NCBI GenBank assembly: GCA_012960225.1
Contig: DUBS01000048.1
Location: forward strand, 432 to 64,431
DNA length: 64,000 bases
From: Gemmatimonadota bacterium
GTDB lineage: Bacteria > Gemmatimonadota > Gemmatimonadetes > Longimicrobiales > Gaopeijiaceae
Direction of reading: 5' to 3'
The first letter of the stretch is position 1; the number at the start of each line of letters is the position of its first letter. Position numbers and translations under genes: made by a program. Under the pieces are notes generated by a model. That model saw only the letters and a program-made list of their open reading frames with translations. It ran no database searches and had not been told where the DNA came from. Shown here in pieces: positions 55,033 through 64,000 of the stretch.

Positions 55033-56754
55033 ATGAAGCTAGATCGATACTGGGCAGCTATCCGATTGATGTTTTTGATTGTTCTCGTCATGCCAGGGCC
55101 AGGTATAGCCCAGCAGTCTGCCAAGTCGTATAGGGTGGTCACGGATGAGCGGCTTAAGGAACCAGAGCCTGAGAACTGGCTCTTTTACCGCGGTACGTAT
55201 AATGGATGGGGGTATAGCCCCCTCGAACAGATTAATAGTGAAAACATCGGGTCACTCGTTCCTGTCTGGGCTTTCTCAACAGGTGTCAACGGTGGGCACG
55301 AGGCAGTACCCATCGTCAATGATGGGATTATGTTTGTGACGACACCGGGGAATCAGGTGATCGCGATTGATGCCCGGACTGGGGATTTGCTTTGGTTATA
55401 CCAGCACGAACTGGCGGAAGACGCGATTGCATACCACTACACGAATCGGGGTGTCGCGCTGTATGGGGATAAGGTATTTACGGCTACGCTCGATGCTAAG
55501 GTTGTCGCTCTTGATGCGACCAGTGGTGAAGTCGTCTGGGATGCTTCTGTAGCTGATAACGCCGCGGGATATTACATGACGCTCGCACCACTAACCGCAG
55601 AGGGAAAGGTTATGGTAGGTGTCTCGGGGGGCGAACTCGGAATCCGCGGTTTTGTTGTCGCGCTCGATACTGAGACCGGGGAAGAGGTATGGCGAACGCA
55701 TACGATACCTGCCCCGGGGGATCCGGGTAACGAGACTTGGCCAGGTGATTCATGGCGCACAGGCGGTGCTGCGGTCTGGCTTACGGGACACTATGACCCC
55801 GACCTGGGGCTTACTTATTGGGGGACAGGGAATCCCGGTCCATGGATGGGCGACGCACGTCCAGGTGATAATTTATATACCAACTCTGTGATTGCGTTGG
55901 ATATTGAAACGGGTGAACTAGTCGGTCACCATCAATATCACTGGAACGGCTCTTGGGATTGGGATGAAGTTTCAACCCCTCTACTCATTGATGTCGAGAG
56001 AGACGGGCGTGTCTTCCCAGCGCTCGTGCACCCAGGTCGCAATGGATACCTCTGGTTGCTCGAACGTAGCGCTGATGAAATCTCGTTCGTGGATGCTTGG
56101 CCATACGTGCGCCAGGATGTTTTTACGAGTATCGATCCGGAGAGCGGGCGCCCCAGTTATGACGAACAGAAAAAGCCAGGTACAGGTTTCCGGGCACCTT
56201 TTTGTCCATCGCTTTGGGGCGGAAAAGATTGGCCGCCTGCGGCCTACAATCCGGGGACCAAACTTCTCTATATCCCGGTCAATGAAAATCTCTGTGGATC
56301 GATTTTGGGTAGGGAAATAGAGTACGAGCCGGGTCGAAGTTTTACGGGTGCTGAGTCACAGATGACAGTCTGGCCTGGGGCGGAACACATCGGTGAACTT
56401 CAGGCCTGGGACATGAGTACGGGTGAGGAAGTTTGGACACGGGAGTTTGAGTCCCCTAACTGGGGCCCAGTCCTCACGACGGCTGGCAACTTGGTTTTCA
56501 TGGGAGGCACGACAGATCGCAATTTCCGAGCGTTCGACGCGCGAACCGGAGACCAACTTTGGGAGCACAGGACGAACTCAGGCATTATTGGCGTACCCTC
56601 GACCTATATGATCGACGGTGTCCAATATATTGCGGTGCAGTCAGGTTGGGGTGTGGATGCAGCATCGATGACCCGCCGCATCAATCGAGATCTTGGCACT
56701 GAGACATTTGTACCGGAGGGCGGCGTCATCTGGGTGTTTGCCCTCCAAAATTGA
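55033..56754 (+). CDS. Exported PQQ-dependent alcohol dehydrogenase without the vicinal disulfide
   Basis: The 573-aa precursor has a Sec signal. Propeller blades are clear (VIAIDARTGDLLW; VVALDATSGEVVWD; NFRAFDARTGDQLWEH), and WPGDSWRTGG matches the PQQ site. Where family members have the Cys-Cys pair that stacks on PQQ, this protein has Ala133-Tyr134 in AYHYTNRG. It is a paralogue of the protein at 19326-20978 but lacks this feature. It sits 40 bases after the Rieske gene and 7 bases before the epoxide hydrolase. Confidence 0.88.
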   Translation: MKLDRYWAAIRLMFLIVLVMPGPGIAQQSAKSYRVVTDERLKEPEPENWLFYRGTYNGWGYSPLEQINSENIGSLVPVWAFSTGVNGGHEAVPIVNDGIMFVTTPGNQVIAIDARTGDLLWLYQHELAEDAIAYHYTNRGVALYGDKVFTATLDAKVVALDATSGEVVWDASVADNAAGYYMTLAPLTAEGKVMVGVSGGELGIRGFVVALDTETGEEVWRTHTIPAPGDPGNETWPGDSWRTGGAAVWLTGHYDPDLGLTYWGTGNPGPWMGDARPGDNLYTNSVIALDIETGELVGHHQYHWNGSWDWDEVSTPLLIDVERDGRVFPALVHPGRNGYLWLLERSADEISFVDAWPYVRQDVFTSIDPESGRPSYDEQKKPGTGFRAPFCPSLWGGKDWPPAAYNPGTKLLYIPVNENLCGSILGREIEYEPGRSFTGAESQMTVWPGAEHIGELQAWDMSTGEEVWTREFESPNWGPVLTTAGNLVFMGGTTDRNFRAFDARTGDQLWEHRTNSGIIGVPSTYMIDGVQYIAVQSGWGVDAASMTRRINRDLGTETFVPEGGVIWVFALQN

Positions 56755-56761
56755 GGTAACT

Positions 56762-58036
56762 ATGGAAAAGTACAGTAAGCCTATCCGAAATAGGATCGTA
56801 ATTTCTGCTCTAGTTCTGATCGTGTTCGGGATGCTTACAGCATGCACGACTGACTCCCATCCCGAAGATAATTCGACAATGAATGCCGAAGAGATCCGCT
56901 CATTCGATATTTCAGTGCCCGATGAAGTGCTCACAGACTTGAACGATCGGCTGGCCCTCACGCGACTTCCAGACCAGATCCCAGGGACTGGATGGGACTA
57001 TGGCACGAACCGAGAATATCTGAAAGAACTTATAGAATACTGGAAGGACGAATTCGATTGGCGAGACCAAGAGGAGAAACTCAACGGTTTTGATCACTTC
57101 AAGACGGCGATCGATGGCTTAGATGTCCATTTTATCCATGAGCGTTCCCCGGTCGATGGTGCGATTCCGCTAATCCTCACTCACGGCTGGCCAGGTTCAT
57201 TTGTTGAGTTTGTTGATATCATCGGTCCATTGACCAATCCTGAAGCGTACGGAGGGAACCCGGCGGACGCGTTCCATGTCGTGATCCCCTCTCTGCCAGG
57301 GTACGGTTTTTCTGATAAACCTGAAGACCCTGGATACAATCCGGAGCGAATGGCAGATGTTTTGGCCTCGCTGATGGAACGATTGGGCTACGAGCGCTAC
57401 GGGGCACAGGGAGGTGACTGGGGCGCGATTATCGGTCGAGTCTTAGCAGGGAATTACGCCGATCGCTTGATTGGATTGCATTCCAATTTTGTTTTAGGTG
57501 GACCGCCAAGGGGGGTAGCGGATCCTGAGGCGGGGGTTCCGGTTGAGGAACTGGAACTCAGGCAAGAGCGTGCCCGCGCGTTCGCGAATGAAAGTGCATA
57601 TCAAAGTTTGCAGGGTACGAAACCTCAATCTTTAGGTTACGGGCTTAATGACTCTCCAGCCGGCTTAGCTGCCTGGATTGTCGAGAAATTCCACGGCTGG
57701 AGTGACCATGATGGTGATCTCGAGAGCGTGTTTACCAAAGACCAACTACTCACCAACATCACTCTTTACTGGGTAACTCAAACCATTACTTCAGCGAGTA
57801 GGATCTACTATGAGTCTCGGAGGACGCCGCCAACCCGACCAGTCGGTTTCATAGAAGTCCCAACTGGAGCTGCGATCTTCCCGAAAGAGATCAGTTTTAC
57901 ACCGCGCAAGTGGGCAGAGGCCCAGTACAACATCGTTCACTGGACGGTTATGCCTCGTGGAGGGCATTTCGCCGCACTGGAACAACCTGAGTTGTTGGTC
58001 GGTGATATACGCGACTTTTTCCGAGGCCTGCGCTGA
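56762..58036 (+). CDS. Epoxide hydrolase lipoprotein
   Basis: The 424-aa precursor starts at ATG 56762 behind TGAGGTAAC, with a lipobox (LTAC). It has the N-terminal epoxide hydrolase domain (about 35-145) and an alpha/beta hydrolase domain with HGWPGSF (oxyanion), the nucleophile Asp in GGDWGA and the catalytic His in RGGHFAALEQPE. It opens epoxides to diols. A surface or periplasmic anchored form next to a Rieske/quinoprotein pair hints at oxidation of the diol product, which is inference. Confidence 0.9.
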   Translation: MEKYSKPIRNRIVISALVLIVFGMLTACTTDSHPEDNSTMNAEEIRSFDISVPDEVLTDLNDRLALTRLPDQIPGTGWDYGTNREYLKELIEYWKDEFDWRDQEEKLNGFDHFKTAIDGLDVHFIHERSPVDGAIPLILTHGWPGSFVEFVDIIGPLTNPEAYGGNPADAFHVVIPSLPGYGFSDKPEDPGYNPERMADVLASLMERLGYERYGAQGGDWGAIIGRVLAGNYADRLIGLHSNFVLGGPPRGVADPEAGVPVEELELRQERARAFANESAYQSLQGTKPQSLGYGLNDSPAGLAAWIVEKFHGWSDHDGDLESVFTKDQLLTNITLYWVTQTITSASRIYYESRRTPPTRPVGFIEVPTGAAIFPKEISFTPRKWAEAQYNIVHWTVMPRGGHFAALEQPELLVGDIRDFFRGLR

Positions 58037-58057
58037 TCTCCTAGAGTTTTTTACGTA

Positions 58058-59122
58058 CTAACGCCGACCGACATTGCTCTCGCGCCATTCTTGGTCAGCT
58101 GGTTCATTCGGGTCTGACTCCAGGAAACGAATGAGCTCGGCATGAAACTGATCCGGGATCTCGAATGCTGGGGCATGTCCAATCTCCGGGAAGATAAACA
58201 ACTCAGCGTTCTGCAATTCTTCAGCCACATGTCGTGCAGCTGCAGGGTAGTCACTAACCAGCCTGTCTTCTGCTCCACCGATGACTAGCGCCTTGGTAGC
58301 AATATGCTGCCATTCATAGACCACGGGATCCTCGAACAAGATCTGACGTTGGGCGGCCCTGACCTTGGCCATCTGTGGCCAATGGCCGCTCAACGTCAGA
58401 CCGTACTGATACTTCACCCATTTCAGATATTCCGGCTTCCACCCTCGAGGATAGTAGCGCACGTGTCCTGACAGCACGGACCTGTAGCTTGTTCTCAACG
58501 CACTCTGATATGCTGCTTCAGGATCAGTCCAGGCACGACCGTGCCGTGAGTCTGTTAACCCAATCTGGTTGACCATCACAACATGGGTTGTGGTCTCAGG
58601 ATAGGTAGAAGCGAAGCGCGTTGCGACCATCCCCCCCATCGAGTGACCGACGATTGCTGTTTGTTCAATGCCAAGCTCGTCGAGAAGTGCTTTCGTGTGC
58701 CGTGCGGGCATGTGGAGGTTGTAGTGGATGGTAGGTTTAGACGAGCGTCCATAGCCTAGTCGGTCGACTGCTATCGCACGGAAACCTGCTTCGGTGAGTG
58801 CTTTCATCGTGACTCCGAATGCAGCCGCGAAAAAGTTCATCCCATGAAACATTACTACCGTTTGCCCATTCGGTTGACCTACCGGTGCTACATCCATATA
58901 GGCTACCCGGTAGTCCTCTCCATTCAGACTGACGTCGAGATATTCGACTGGGTAAGGGTAGGGAACATTTGAGTAGTCAATTGCCGTAGGGCCCCAGTCG
59001 GCTGGTGGATCCGAGGGCGGGGTCGACTGTCCAGCGGCTCCAATGGGACAGATAAATGCCATTGTGCTGATAAGCGTGAGTGCTCGGAATTTCTTGATTA
59101 GGGACAAATGTGCTAGCTCCAT
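58058..59122 (-). CDS. Exported alpha/beta hydrolase
   Basis: The 354-aa precursor has a Sec signal (to AAGQ). The nucleophile elbow is VGHSMGGM (G-H-S-M-G), the oxyanion segment is MFHGMNF and the closing His is in EIGHAPAFEIP. It is an esterase, haloperoxidase-like or related hydrolase; the substrate is unknown. It lies 23 bases after the sortilin/BNR gene on the same strand and is convergent with the epoxide hydrolase gene. Confidence 0.88.
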   Translation of the reverse strand: MELAHLSLIKKFRALTLISTMAFICPIGAAGQSTPPSDPPADWGPTAIDYSNVPYPYPVEYLDVSLNGEDYRVAYMDVAPVGQPNGQTVVMFHGMNFFAAAFGVTMKALTEAGFRAIAVDRLGYGRSSKPTIHYNLHMPARHTKALLDELGIEQTAIVGHSMGGMVATRFASTYPETTTHVVMVNQIGLTDSRHGRAWTDPEAAYQSALRTSYRSVLSGHVRYYPRGWKPEYLKWVKYQYGLTLSGHWPQMAKVRAAQRQILFEDPVVYEWQHIATKALVIGGAEDRLVSDYPAAARHVAEELQNAELFIFPEIGHAPAFEIPDQFHAELIRFLESDPNEPADQEWRESNVGRR

Positions 59123-59145
59123 ATCCAGTTTTCCTATCTGGGGGT

Positions 59146-62100
59146 TTATCTGCGTCCCCGCCTTGAGGGTAGTGCGATTGCATCACCAGGATGGGGTCGC
59201 ACACCTTCTGAATCCAGCATCGTGTAGAAGGCTGGAAGGCGGTTCAAGATCAGTTCGTTAAGCTGCTCAAGTAGATGCGGCATTGCATCCCAAGCTTCGT
59301 CCACCTGCCAAAGTTGATCGGATGTGGGCAGCGTGGAAGACGCCTGAATATCGTCGGCGATTCCAGCATTGTTTCTGATTGTTCTGAGCTCGCTCTGTAT
59401 TGCAGAGAGATCATCCTCTATCGCGTCAAGTTCCACAGTTAAAGTTTCCGGTAACTCGTCATGTTCAGAGATAAGATCACTTGCTTCAGTGAGTTGGCTC
59501 GTCAAGCGTTCCATTGCCCCGGTCGCTTCGTAAATGGGCTTCGCCAGTGTATGTAGGCTCATCAGTGTTTCTTGGCGAGCTATTCGATCCAGGCCAGCCA
59601 TGGGACGTCGGGGGTCTGCCTTGATCTCAACTGTAGTCGAGTAGCTTTGGGCGCCGATGCCCATCGTCACTGTGTATGTTCCTGGAAGTACGATCGGTCC
59701 CTGGGGCGGTCCTCCTCCGAATCCGCCACCGGCTTCGTTAGGTGCTTCATCCATCTCGTAAGGTGCATCGTAACGCCAATCCCATACCACCTCATTGATC
59801 CCATCAGAACTAGGCGTGGTCAACGTTCTGACATGTTCCCCTTGGGCATCCTCGATCGTAAGAGAAAACCCTCCTGAGTCGAGTACTGATTCTTCGTTTT
59901 CCGTTTCCTGTGCTACGGAATCTTCGGCCGGATTATCCTCATCTTGGTGATTACTCAGGTAGTAACGGATCAGTGCACCACGGGGAGGATTCGAAGCAGA
60001 GTATGTAGCTCCGTAAAACGGCCAATCTCCTTTTTGTGCCCACATCGTAACGGGCTTCTGGGGAAAGAGTTGTCCTGTCTCATCAAGTAACTCTGTGGAT
60101 AAATGCTCGAGCGGAGTGACATCAGCTAAGATCCACGCGCTACGTCCGTGCGTACCGACGATAAGATCGTTTTCTCTCGGATGGATCGCGAGATCATCAA
60201 CGGGCACAACCGGCAGATTGCTCTTGATTCGTGTCCAGTTCTGACCCCGGTCAATCGACATATAGACACCGATTTCATTTCCAAGAAATAGTAGATTCGG
60301 CGTGCGGTGGTGTTCGGTGATTACATTGACCGACCAACCATTTGGCAGGCCTGTAGCAATCGAACTCCAACTCTGTCCGTAGTCTTCTGTCACAAACACA
60401 TACGGGGCAAAGTCCCCATTCCGATGCCCATCGAACGTGGCATAAGCACGCCCCTGGGCGTGGGCGGAAGGTACGACACGACTCACGTATGTGCGTTCGG
60501 GAAGTCCGGGAATGTTATCTACTACGTTTTCCCACGTGGCTCCGTCATCCATGGTCACTTGAACATTTCCATCGTCCGTCCCCGCCCAGATTTCACCGAA
60601 GGTTATCGGAGATTCATTAACAGTGGTGAGATTACCGTATGTCGAGGTTCCATCATGGATGGACATCTGTGGTTCTGAACCGGGCACATCCATGATCACT
60701 AGCGTGTCCCGGTCGATATTCTTGGTGAGATCCATCCCGCCGACCTCTTCCCACGTCATCCCTCGGTCACGTGAGCGCATGAGATAGTTAGCGCCCAGAT
60801 ATATGGTGGAGGGATCGTGCTTGGAAATCAGAAGAGGGGAATTCCAATTAAACCGGTATGCCTTGGTGGTATCACCATCTGCACGTGGTCCAGTAATCGG
60901 ACGCATCGCGGTTTTTTCACCTGTTATTAGATCGTAGCGGTTCATGTTACCGCCCTGAGACTCCGAGAAGACGATTGTGGAATCGGTCGGGTCAACCACC
61001 GTCCAGAATCCGTCTCCGTATGCAGTCTCGTACCAATCCTGGTTACGGATGCCATGGAACGATCTGGTGTTGGATGGTCCACACCAGGGGTTGTTGTCTT
61101 GAAGTCCTCCGCAGACGTAATAGGGGTCACGCATGTCATAGGAGATGGTATAGAACTGGCCGAGCGGGATATTGTCGAACATCCGCCAGTGTCCAGTTCC
61201 ATCCCATGACGCGGCCACGCCGCCATCGCTTCCTAGAATAAGATGATCAGGATCATTGGGGTTGATCCATAATGCGTGGTGATCGACATGGATTTGTGTA
61301 GCACCGTCGCTCCGAAATGATCGCCCGGCATCATCTGACACCATAAGTGAGCCCCCGAGCACATAGATGCGGTCAGAGTTACTCGGATCAATCCGCACTT
61401 GGGAATAGTACATCGGCCGCGGGTTCGTGTTGGACATCTTCTCCCAGGTGTCACCGCGGTCAAGGGAACGGAACAGGCCACTGCGTGCAGCTCCGCCGCC
61501 ACCGCCGCGTCCTCCACGACCCCCGCCCGCCCGGCGTGCATCAGCCTCAACCAGGGCGTACACCACATTACCGTCTTGTCGGAATACATCGATGCCGATC
61601 CGGCCCTTGTCTCCTTCGGGTAGTCCTTCAGTGAGTTCGATCCAGTTTTCTCCCGCATCCGTCGAACGATAAAGACCGCTTCCAGGTCCGCCTCCATTGA
61701 ACCCCCAGCCCGTTCGTCGTCGCTGGTACATGGTTGCGAAGATCGTGTTGGGATCGCCGGGGTCCATGGCCATATCGATTGCACCGGTATGTTCATCTAT
61801 AAAAAGAATGTTCTCCCACGTCTGACCGCCGTCCCGTGTGCGGTAAACACCGCGCTCTTCATTGGGTCCCCAGAGATCTCCTACTGCTGCGACATACACG
61901 ATATCGGGATCTCTGGGATGGATCAGAATTCGTGCGATGTGTTTGGTCTCGTCTAGGCCCATGTGCGTCCAGGTGTTGCCCGCATCAGTAGACTTGTAGA
62001 CGCCATCTCCCCATGGAGAAGACTGCCGGTTTTGCGGCTCACCCGTGCCGACCCAGATGAGGTTTGGATTCGCTTGGTGCACGGTGACGTCACCGATCGA

Positions 62101-62370
62101 TCCGTTTGGCTGTTCGTCGAATAGAGGTGTCCAGGAGGTCCCGTGGTTCACGGTCTTCCAGACTCCGCCAGAGGCAGTACCGACGTAGAACACCTGTGGC
62201 TTTGCTTCGACGACGGCAAGGTCGGCGATACGTCCGCCCATGAGCGCCGGGCCTATCGATCGAAACTGCAGGTGTGATACAGCGGTTTCTAGATCGGTCT
62301 GTGCTCGAGCGTCCGCAGCAGAGACAGTCCCGAGGACAGTAGTAAGAAGGAGGATGTGGATGACTTTCAT
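59146..62370 (-). CDS. Exported sortilin/VPS10-like BNR-repeat protein
   Basis: The 1074-aa precursor has a Sec signal (to ARAQ). At least eight BNR/Asp-box motifs (S-x-D-x-G-x-T-W type) are visible, for example STDAGNTWTHM, TRDGGQTWEN, SLDRGDTWEK, SRDRGMTWEE and EDYGQSWSS, forming a sortilin-like propeller. A Gly/Arg insert sits at about 278-292. The C-terminus is helical with DQLWQVDEAWDAMPHLLEQL. Such proteins are often annotated as glycosyl hydrolases, but no sialidase active site is clear. It leads the operon with the alpha/beta hydrolase. Confidence 0.9.
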   Translation of the reverse strand: MKVIHILLLTTVLGTVSAADARAQTDLETAVSHLQFRSIGPALMGGRIADLAVVEAKPQVFYVGTASGGVWKTVNHGTSWTPLFDEQPNGSIGDVTVHQANPNLIWVGTGEPQNRQSSPWGDGVYKSTDAGNTWTHMGLDETKHIARILIHPRDPDIVYVAAVGDLWGPNEERGVYRTRDGGQTWENILFIDEHTGAIDMAMDPGDPNTIFATMYQRRRTGWGFNGGGPGSGLYRSTDAGENWIELTEGLPEGDKGRIGIDVFRQDGNVVYALVEADARRAGGGRGGRGGGGGAARSGLFRSLDRGDTWEKMSNTNPRPMYYSQVRIDPSNSDRIYVLGGSLMVSDDAGRSFRSDGATQIHVDHHALWINPNDPDHLILGSDGGVAASWDGTGHWRMFDNIPLGQFYTISYDMRDPYYVCGGLQDNNPWCGPSNTRSFHGIRNQDWYETAYGDGFWTVVDPTDSTIVFSESQGGNMNRYDLITGEKTAMRPITGPRADGDTTKAYRFNWNSPLLISKHDPSTIYLGANYLMRSRDRGMTWEEVGGMDLTKNIDRDTLVIMDVPGSEPQMSIHDGTSTYGNLTTVNESPITFGEIWAGTDDGNVQVTMDDGATWENVVDNIPGLPERTYVSRVVPSAHAQGRAYATFDGHRNGDFAPYVFVTEDYGQSWSSIATGLPNGWSVNVITEHHRTPNLLFLGNEIGVYMSIDRGQNWTRIKSNLPVVPVDDLAIHPRENDLIVGTHGRSAWILADVTPLEHLSTELLDETGQLFPQKPVTMWAQKGDWPFYGATYSASNPPRGALIRYYLSNHQDEDNPAEDSVAQETENEESVLDSGGFSLTIEDAQGEHVRTLTTPSSDGINEVVWDWRYDAPYEMDEAPNEAGGGFGGGPPQGPIVLPGTYTVTMGIGAQSYSTTVEIKADPRRPMAGLDRIARQETLMSLHTLAKPIYEATGAMERLTSQLTEASDLISEHDELPETLTVELDAIEDDLSAIQSELRTIRNNAGIADDIQASSTLPTSDQLWQVDEAWDAMPHLLEQLNELILNRLPAFYTMLDSEGVRPHPGDAIALPSRRGRR

Positions 62371-62544
62371 GGTGGCGCCTCGTGATGCAATCGTCTAAGT
62401 GATTCCAGTCAGGGCGGTCAACATATTCTTGAGCCCCGATACCGCGGTAAGGGGGCATATCGGCAATCCGGATAAGCCCTGCCTTCCTTAGGCAAACATC
62501 TTACGCTCAACTCACCGAGCGCAAGGAGCACTTCGTATACTACT

Positions 62545-62943
62545 CTATCCGCCGGTGATCTGGACGGTGACTTCCCGGGAGAGTGCCCCTGTGTTGTCGT
62601 ATGCCGTACCCGTTGCGACATACGACCCGGCCGCGGCATATGCGTGTTTCAGGAAACCGGTCATACCCACGGCCCCGGCCCCGAGCGACGGGGCGGAATC
62701 GGTTTCTCCATCTCCGTAGTCCATATGGATGGCCAACAGATCAGTACCCGTGGCCTCATACCGAAAGGTTATCGAGTCGCCTACGGCAGCCGTCGCCGGC
62801 TCGACGGTGAGCGTCAGCGTGAGCGGCTTCACGCCTGTGATGCTGTTGTCGAGGCATCCCGCGGTGACTAAAACAACCGCTGCGAGTACCCAGATCGAAG
62901 TCCACCGTGAGGGTGCTGCACGATTGAGCTGGTCCTTGTTCAC
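62545..62943 (-). CDS. PKD-like lipoprotein (small)
   Basis: The 132-aa precursor has a lipobox-like VTAGC, then one PKD/Ig-type domain (VGDSITFRYEATGTD; AYAAAGSYVATGTAYDN). The start may be GTG 62943, behind TTGGAG, or the ATG at 62961. It follows the SusD gene on the same strand, past a terminator hairpin. It is GC-rich compared with its left-hand neighbours. Its function is unknown; PKD domains bind polysaccharide or protein at the surface. Confidence 0.65.
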   Translation of the reverse strand: MNKDQLNRAAPSRWTSIWVLAAVVLVTAGCLDNSITGVKPLTLTLTVEPATAAVGDSITFRYEATGTDLLAIHMDYGDGETDSAPSLGAGAVGMTGFLKHAYAAAGSYVATGTAYDNTGALSREVTVQITGG

Positions 62944-62967
62944 CGCGACTCCAAAGAGCAAAGGAAA

Positions 62968-62995
62968 CCGCCCCCTGCCGGAGAGCAGGGGGCGG
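62968..62995 (-). terminator. Intrinsic terminator after the SusD gene
   Basis: CCGCCCCCTGC (62968-62978) and GCAGGGGGCGG (62985-62995) pair over 11 bases with a six-base loop; on the minus strand TTTCCTTTGCTCTTT follows. It is a classical terminator for the gene ending at 63031. Confidence 0.85.
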
Positions 62996-63030
62996 CGATG
63001 CTACATACCTTCCTTCAACCACCTAATCGA

Positions 63031-64000
63031 TCAACCGACCTCTTCGAGGTTGTTGTTCAAGGACCGCTCGCTGTTCGGGATGTCGTAGCAGAGCTGACGC
63101 CCGGTGTACCCGCTAATGCCGGATTGTGCTGCATCCAGGCCGCGCGGCCATGTGGTGAAGAGTGCGGAGAGCGCCTCGAAGTTCGGTAGCTCTAGGTCAC
63201 CCGGCGTGCTGTTCTGGGCCCAGCGTTTGTGGTCGGGCATGGTGCGGGCTTCGTAGAAGAGCTCGATCGCGCGCTCACGCTTGAGGCGCGTCCAAGCTTC
63301 CGTGGCGTCCGCCGCGGTCACCGCGGCCACCGGCTGACCAGCCGCCACGTGTGTCGTGGCGTCCGTGGTGTAGGTCGCCCTGAGGGCGTTGATAATCGTC
63401 ATAGCGCCTGCCCAATCACCCCCGGCGAGCTTCGCCTCGGCCTCGATGAGGCGCATCTCGCCTCCACCGGCGAGGCGGACGGGAGAGCTTACACCCGCGT
63501 ACTTAGTCTGGATCTGACGGTAAACCTGACCGTACCCGTCGAGTGAGCCAGCCGCCCACGGGAGGTGGTCCGCCTTCCAGGCAATGCGGGGATCTCCCGA
63601 GGTCTCGTAGTAACCAGTGCCCGCGAGTGGGAAGCCGAAGCCCCCGGTCTCGGTGTGCGGTTGGGCCTGAGTGAGATCCGGCTGGTTGCCGTAGTACGTG
63701 CCCCACATCGAGTAGGACCCGTACGGAATGCCTGCCATCGCATAGTACAGCGAGTTACGCGTGCTTGAGTTGTCCCCGTCTGTAACCGCACTGAACGAGA
63801 AGCTCGTGGGGACCGCAGCTGCATCTGACGCTGCGTTGGACCAGGTCGCTTTCCCGTATGTCGCGAGGTAGGCACGAACCTGTGCCCGGCCAGCCTGTGC
63901 TGCTGTCTTCAGATTGGCGTCGGTCGCGCTGCTCATTGCAGCTGAGAACTGACCCTCAGCTCGGGTTAGGTACTCGGTGGCGTCAAACGCCGCACCGCCG
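63031..64000 (-). CDS. SusD/RagB family protein, 5' end outside the window
   Basis: The frame is open to the right edge: in-frame codons continue above the ATG at 63936 (residues [14 protein letters not shown]), so the gene enters from outside. SusD features are [44 protein letters not shown] and a C-terminal [12 protein letters not shown]. It would pair with a SusC gene beyond the edge. GC is about 62-65%, higher than the rest of the window. It is a distant relative of the SusD at 44204-45592. Confidence 0.88.
   Translation of the reverse strand, partial: GGAAFDATEYLTRAEGQFSAAMSSATDANLKTAAQAGRAQVRAYLATYGKATWSNAASDAAAVPTSFSFSAVTDGDNSSTRNSLYYAMAGIPYGSYSMWGTYYGNQPDLTQAQPHTETGGFGFPLAGTGYYETSGDPRIAWKADHLPWAAGSLDGYGQVYRQIQTKYAGVSSPVRLAGGGEMRLIEAEAKLAGGDWAGAMTIINALRATYTTDATTHVAAGQPVAAVTAADATEAWTRLKRERAIELFYEARTMPDHKRWAQNSTPGDLELPNFEALSALFTTWPRGLDAAQSGISGYTGRQLCYDIPNSERSLNNNLEEVG

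Noticed and set aside
1-64000. Prophage, transposon or CRISPR
   Set aside because: I found no integrase, transposase, phage gene, long direct repeat pair or repeat-spacer array.
1-64000. tRNA or rRNA genes
   Set aside because: No cloverleaf with a GTTCGA-type T arm in a non-coding gap, and no rRNA-like stretch, was found.

Overview
The window looks like a chromosomal fragment of a Gram-negative heterotroph of intermediate GC (about 53% over most of its length). My best guess is a marine or sponge-associated Gemmatimonadota or a close relative. The reasons are a SusC/SusD pair plus a second SusD, combined with clear Shine-Dalgarno sites that argue against Bacteroidota, and many long exported families often seen together in that phylum: DUF5117 metalloprotease, DUF5916 barrel, sortilin/BNR protein, LVIVD protein and PQQ dehydrogenases. 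This assignment is inference. The only housekeeping gene is infA (18820-19035). I see no rRNA, tRNA, CRISPR array, transposase, integrase or insertion sequence.

Layout. 1-0.7 kb: an AT-rich end (about 37% GC) with the 3' part of a methyltransferase gene, joined to a damaged gene of the main genome. 0.8-7.2 kb: an outer-membrane protein, a P450 with a small lipoprotein, a potassium channel with a zinc ribbon, small lipoproteins, a MORN-type protein and a VanX-like lipoprotein. 7.3-18.4 kb: exported acetamidase, a triple RidA protein, creatininase, a Tat-exported aldo/keto reductase, a DUF305/LVIVD pair, a DCC thiol protein, a sugar dehydrogenase and a TauE permease. 18.5-23.5 kb: infA, a newly noted 51-residue membrane peptide, a PQQ dehydrogenase/cytochrome c pair, a cytochrome fragment and an exported methyltransferase. 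24-34.4 kb: a minus-strand run of an ACC-synthase-like PLP enzyme, DUF5117 metalloprotease, M20 amidase, DUF5916 barrel and serine hydrolase. 34.5-40.9 kb: unknown proteins, a double amidohydrolase and a PD40 protein. 41.2-46.8 kb: SusC, SusD and an NHL lipoprotein. 46.9-54.1 kb: an M24 fold protein with lost metal ligands, D-aminoacylase, an FAH lipoprotein and a cytochrome/copper protein. 54.3-58 kb: a Rieske, PQQ dehydrogenase and epoxide hydrolase operon. 58-62.4 kb: an alpha/beta hydrolase and a sortilin/BNR protein. 62.5-64 kb: a visibly GC-richer (about 62%) PKD-like lipoprotein and a SusD cut by the window edge.

The dominant theme is export. Most proteins carry Sec, Tat or lipoprotein signals, and this includes families that are normally cytosolic (RidA, creatininase, acetamidase, aldo/keto reductase, a SAM methyltransferase, fumarylacetoacetate hydrolase). 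Together with proteases, amidases, D-aminoacylase and TonB-dependent uptake, the fragment suggests extracytoplasmic breakdown of peptides, amides and D-amino-acid compounds, with periplasmic quinoprotein oxidations feeding c-type cytochromes. The best candidates for something new are the covalently tripled exported RidA, the exported methyltransferase with an unassigned C-terminal domain, several enzymes with changed active sites, and one cytosolic protein with no recognisable family (34560-35864).
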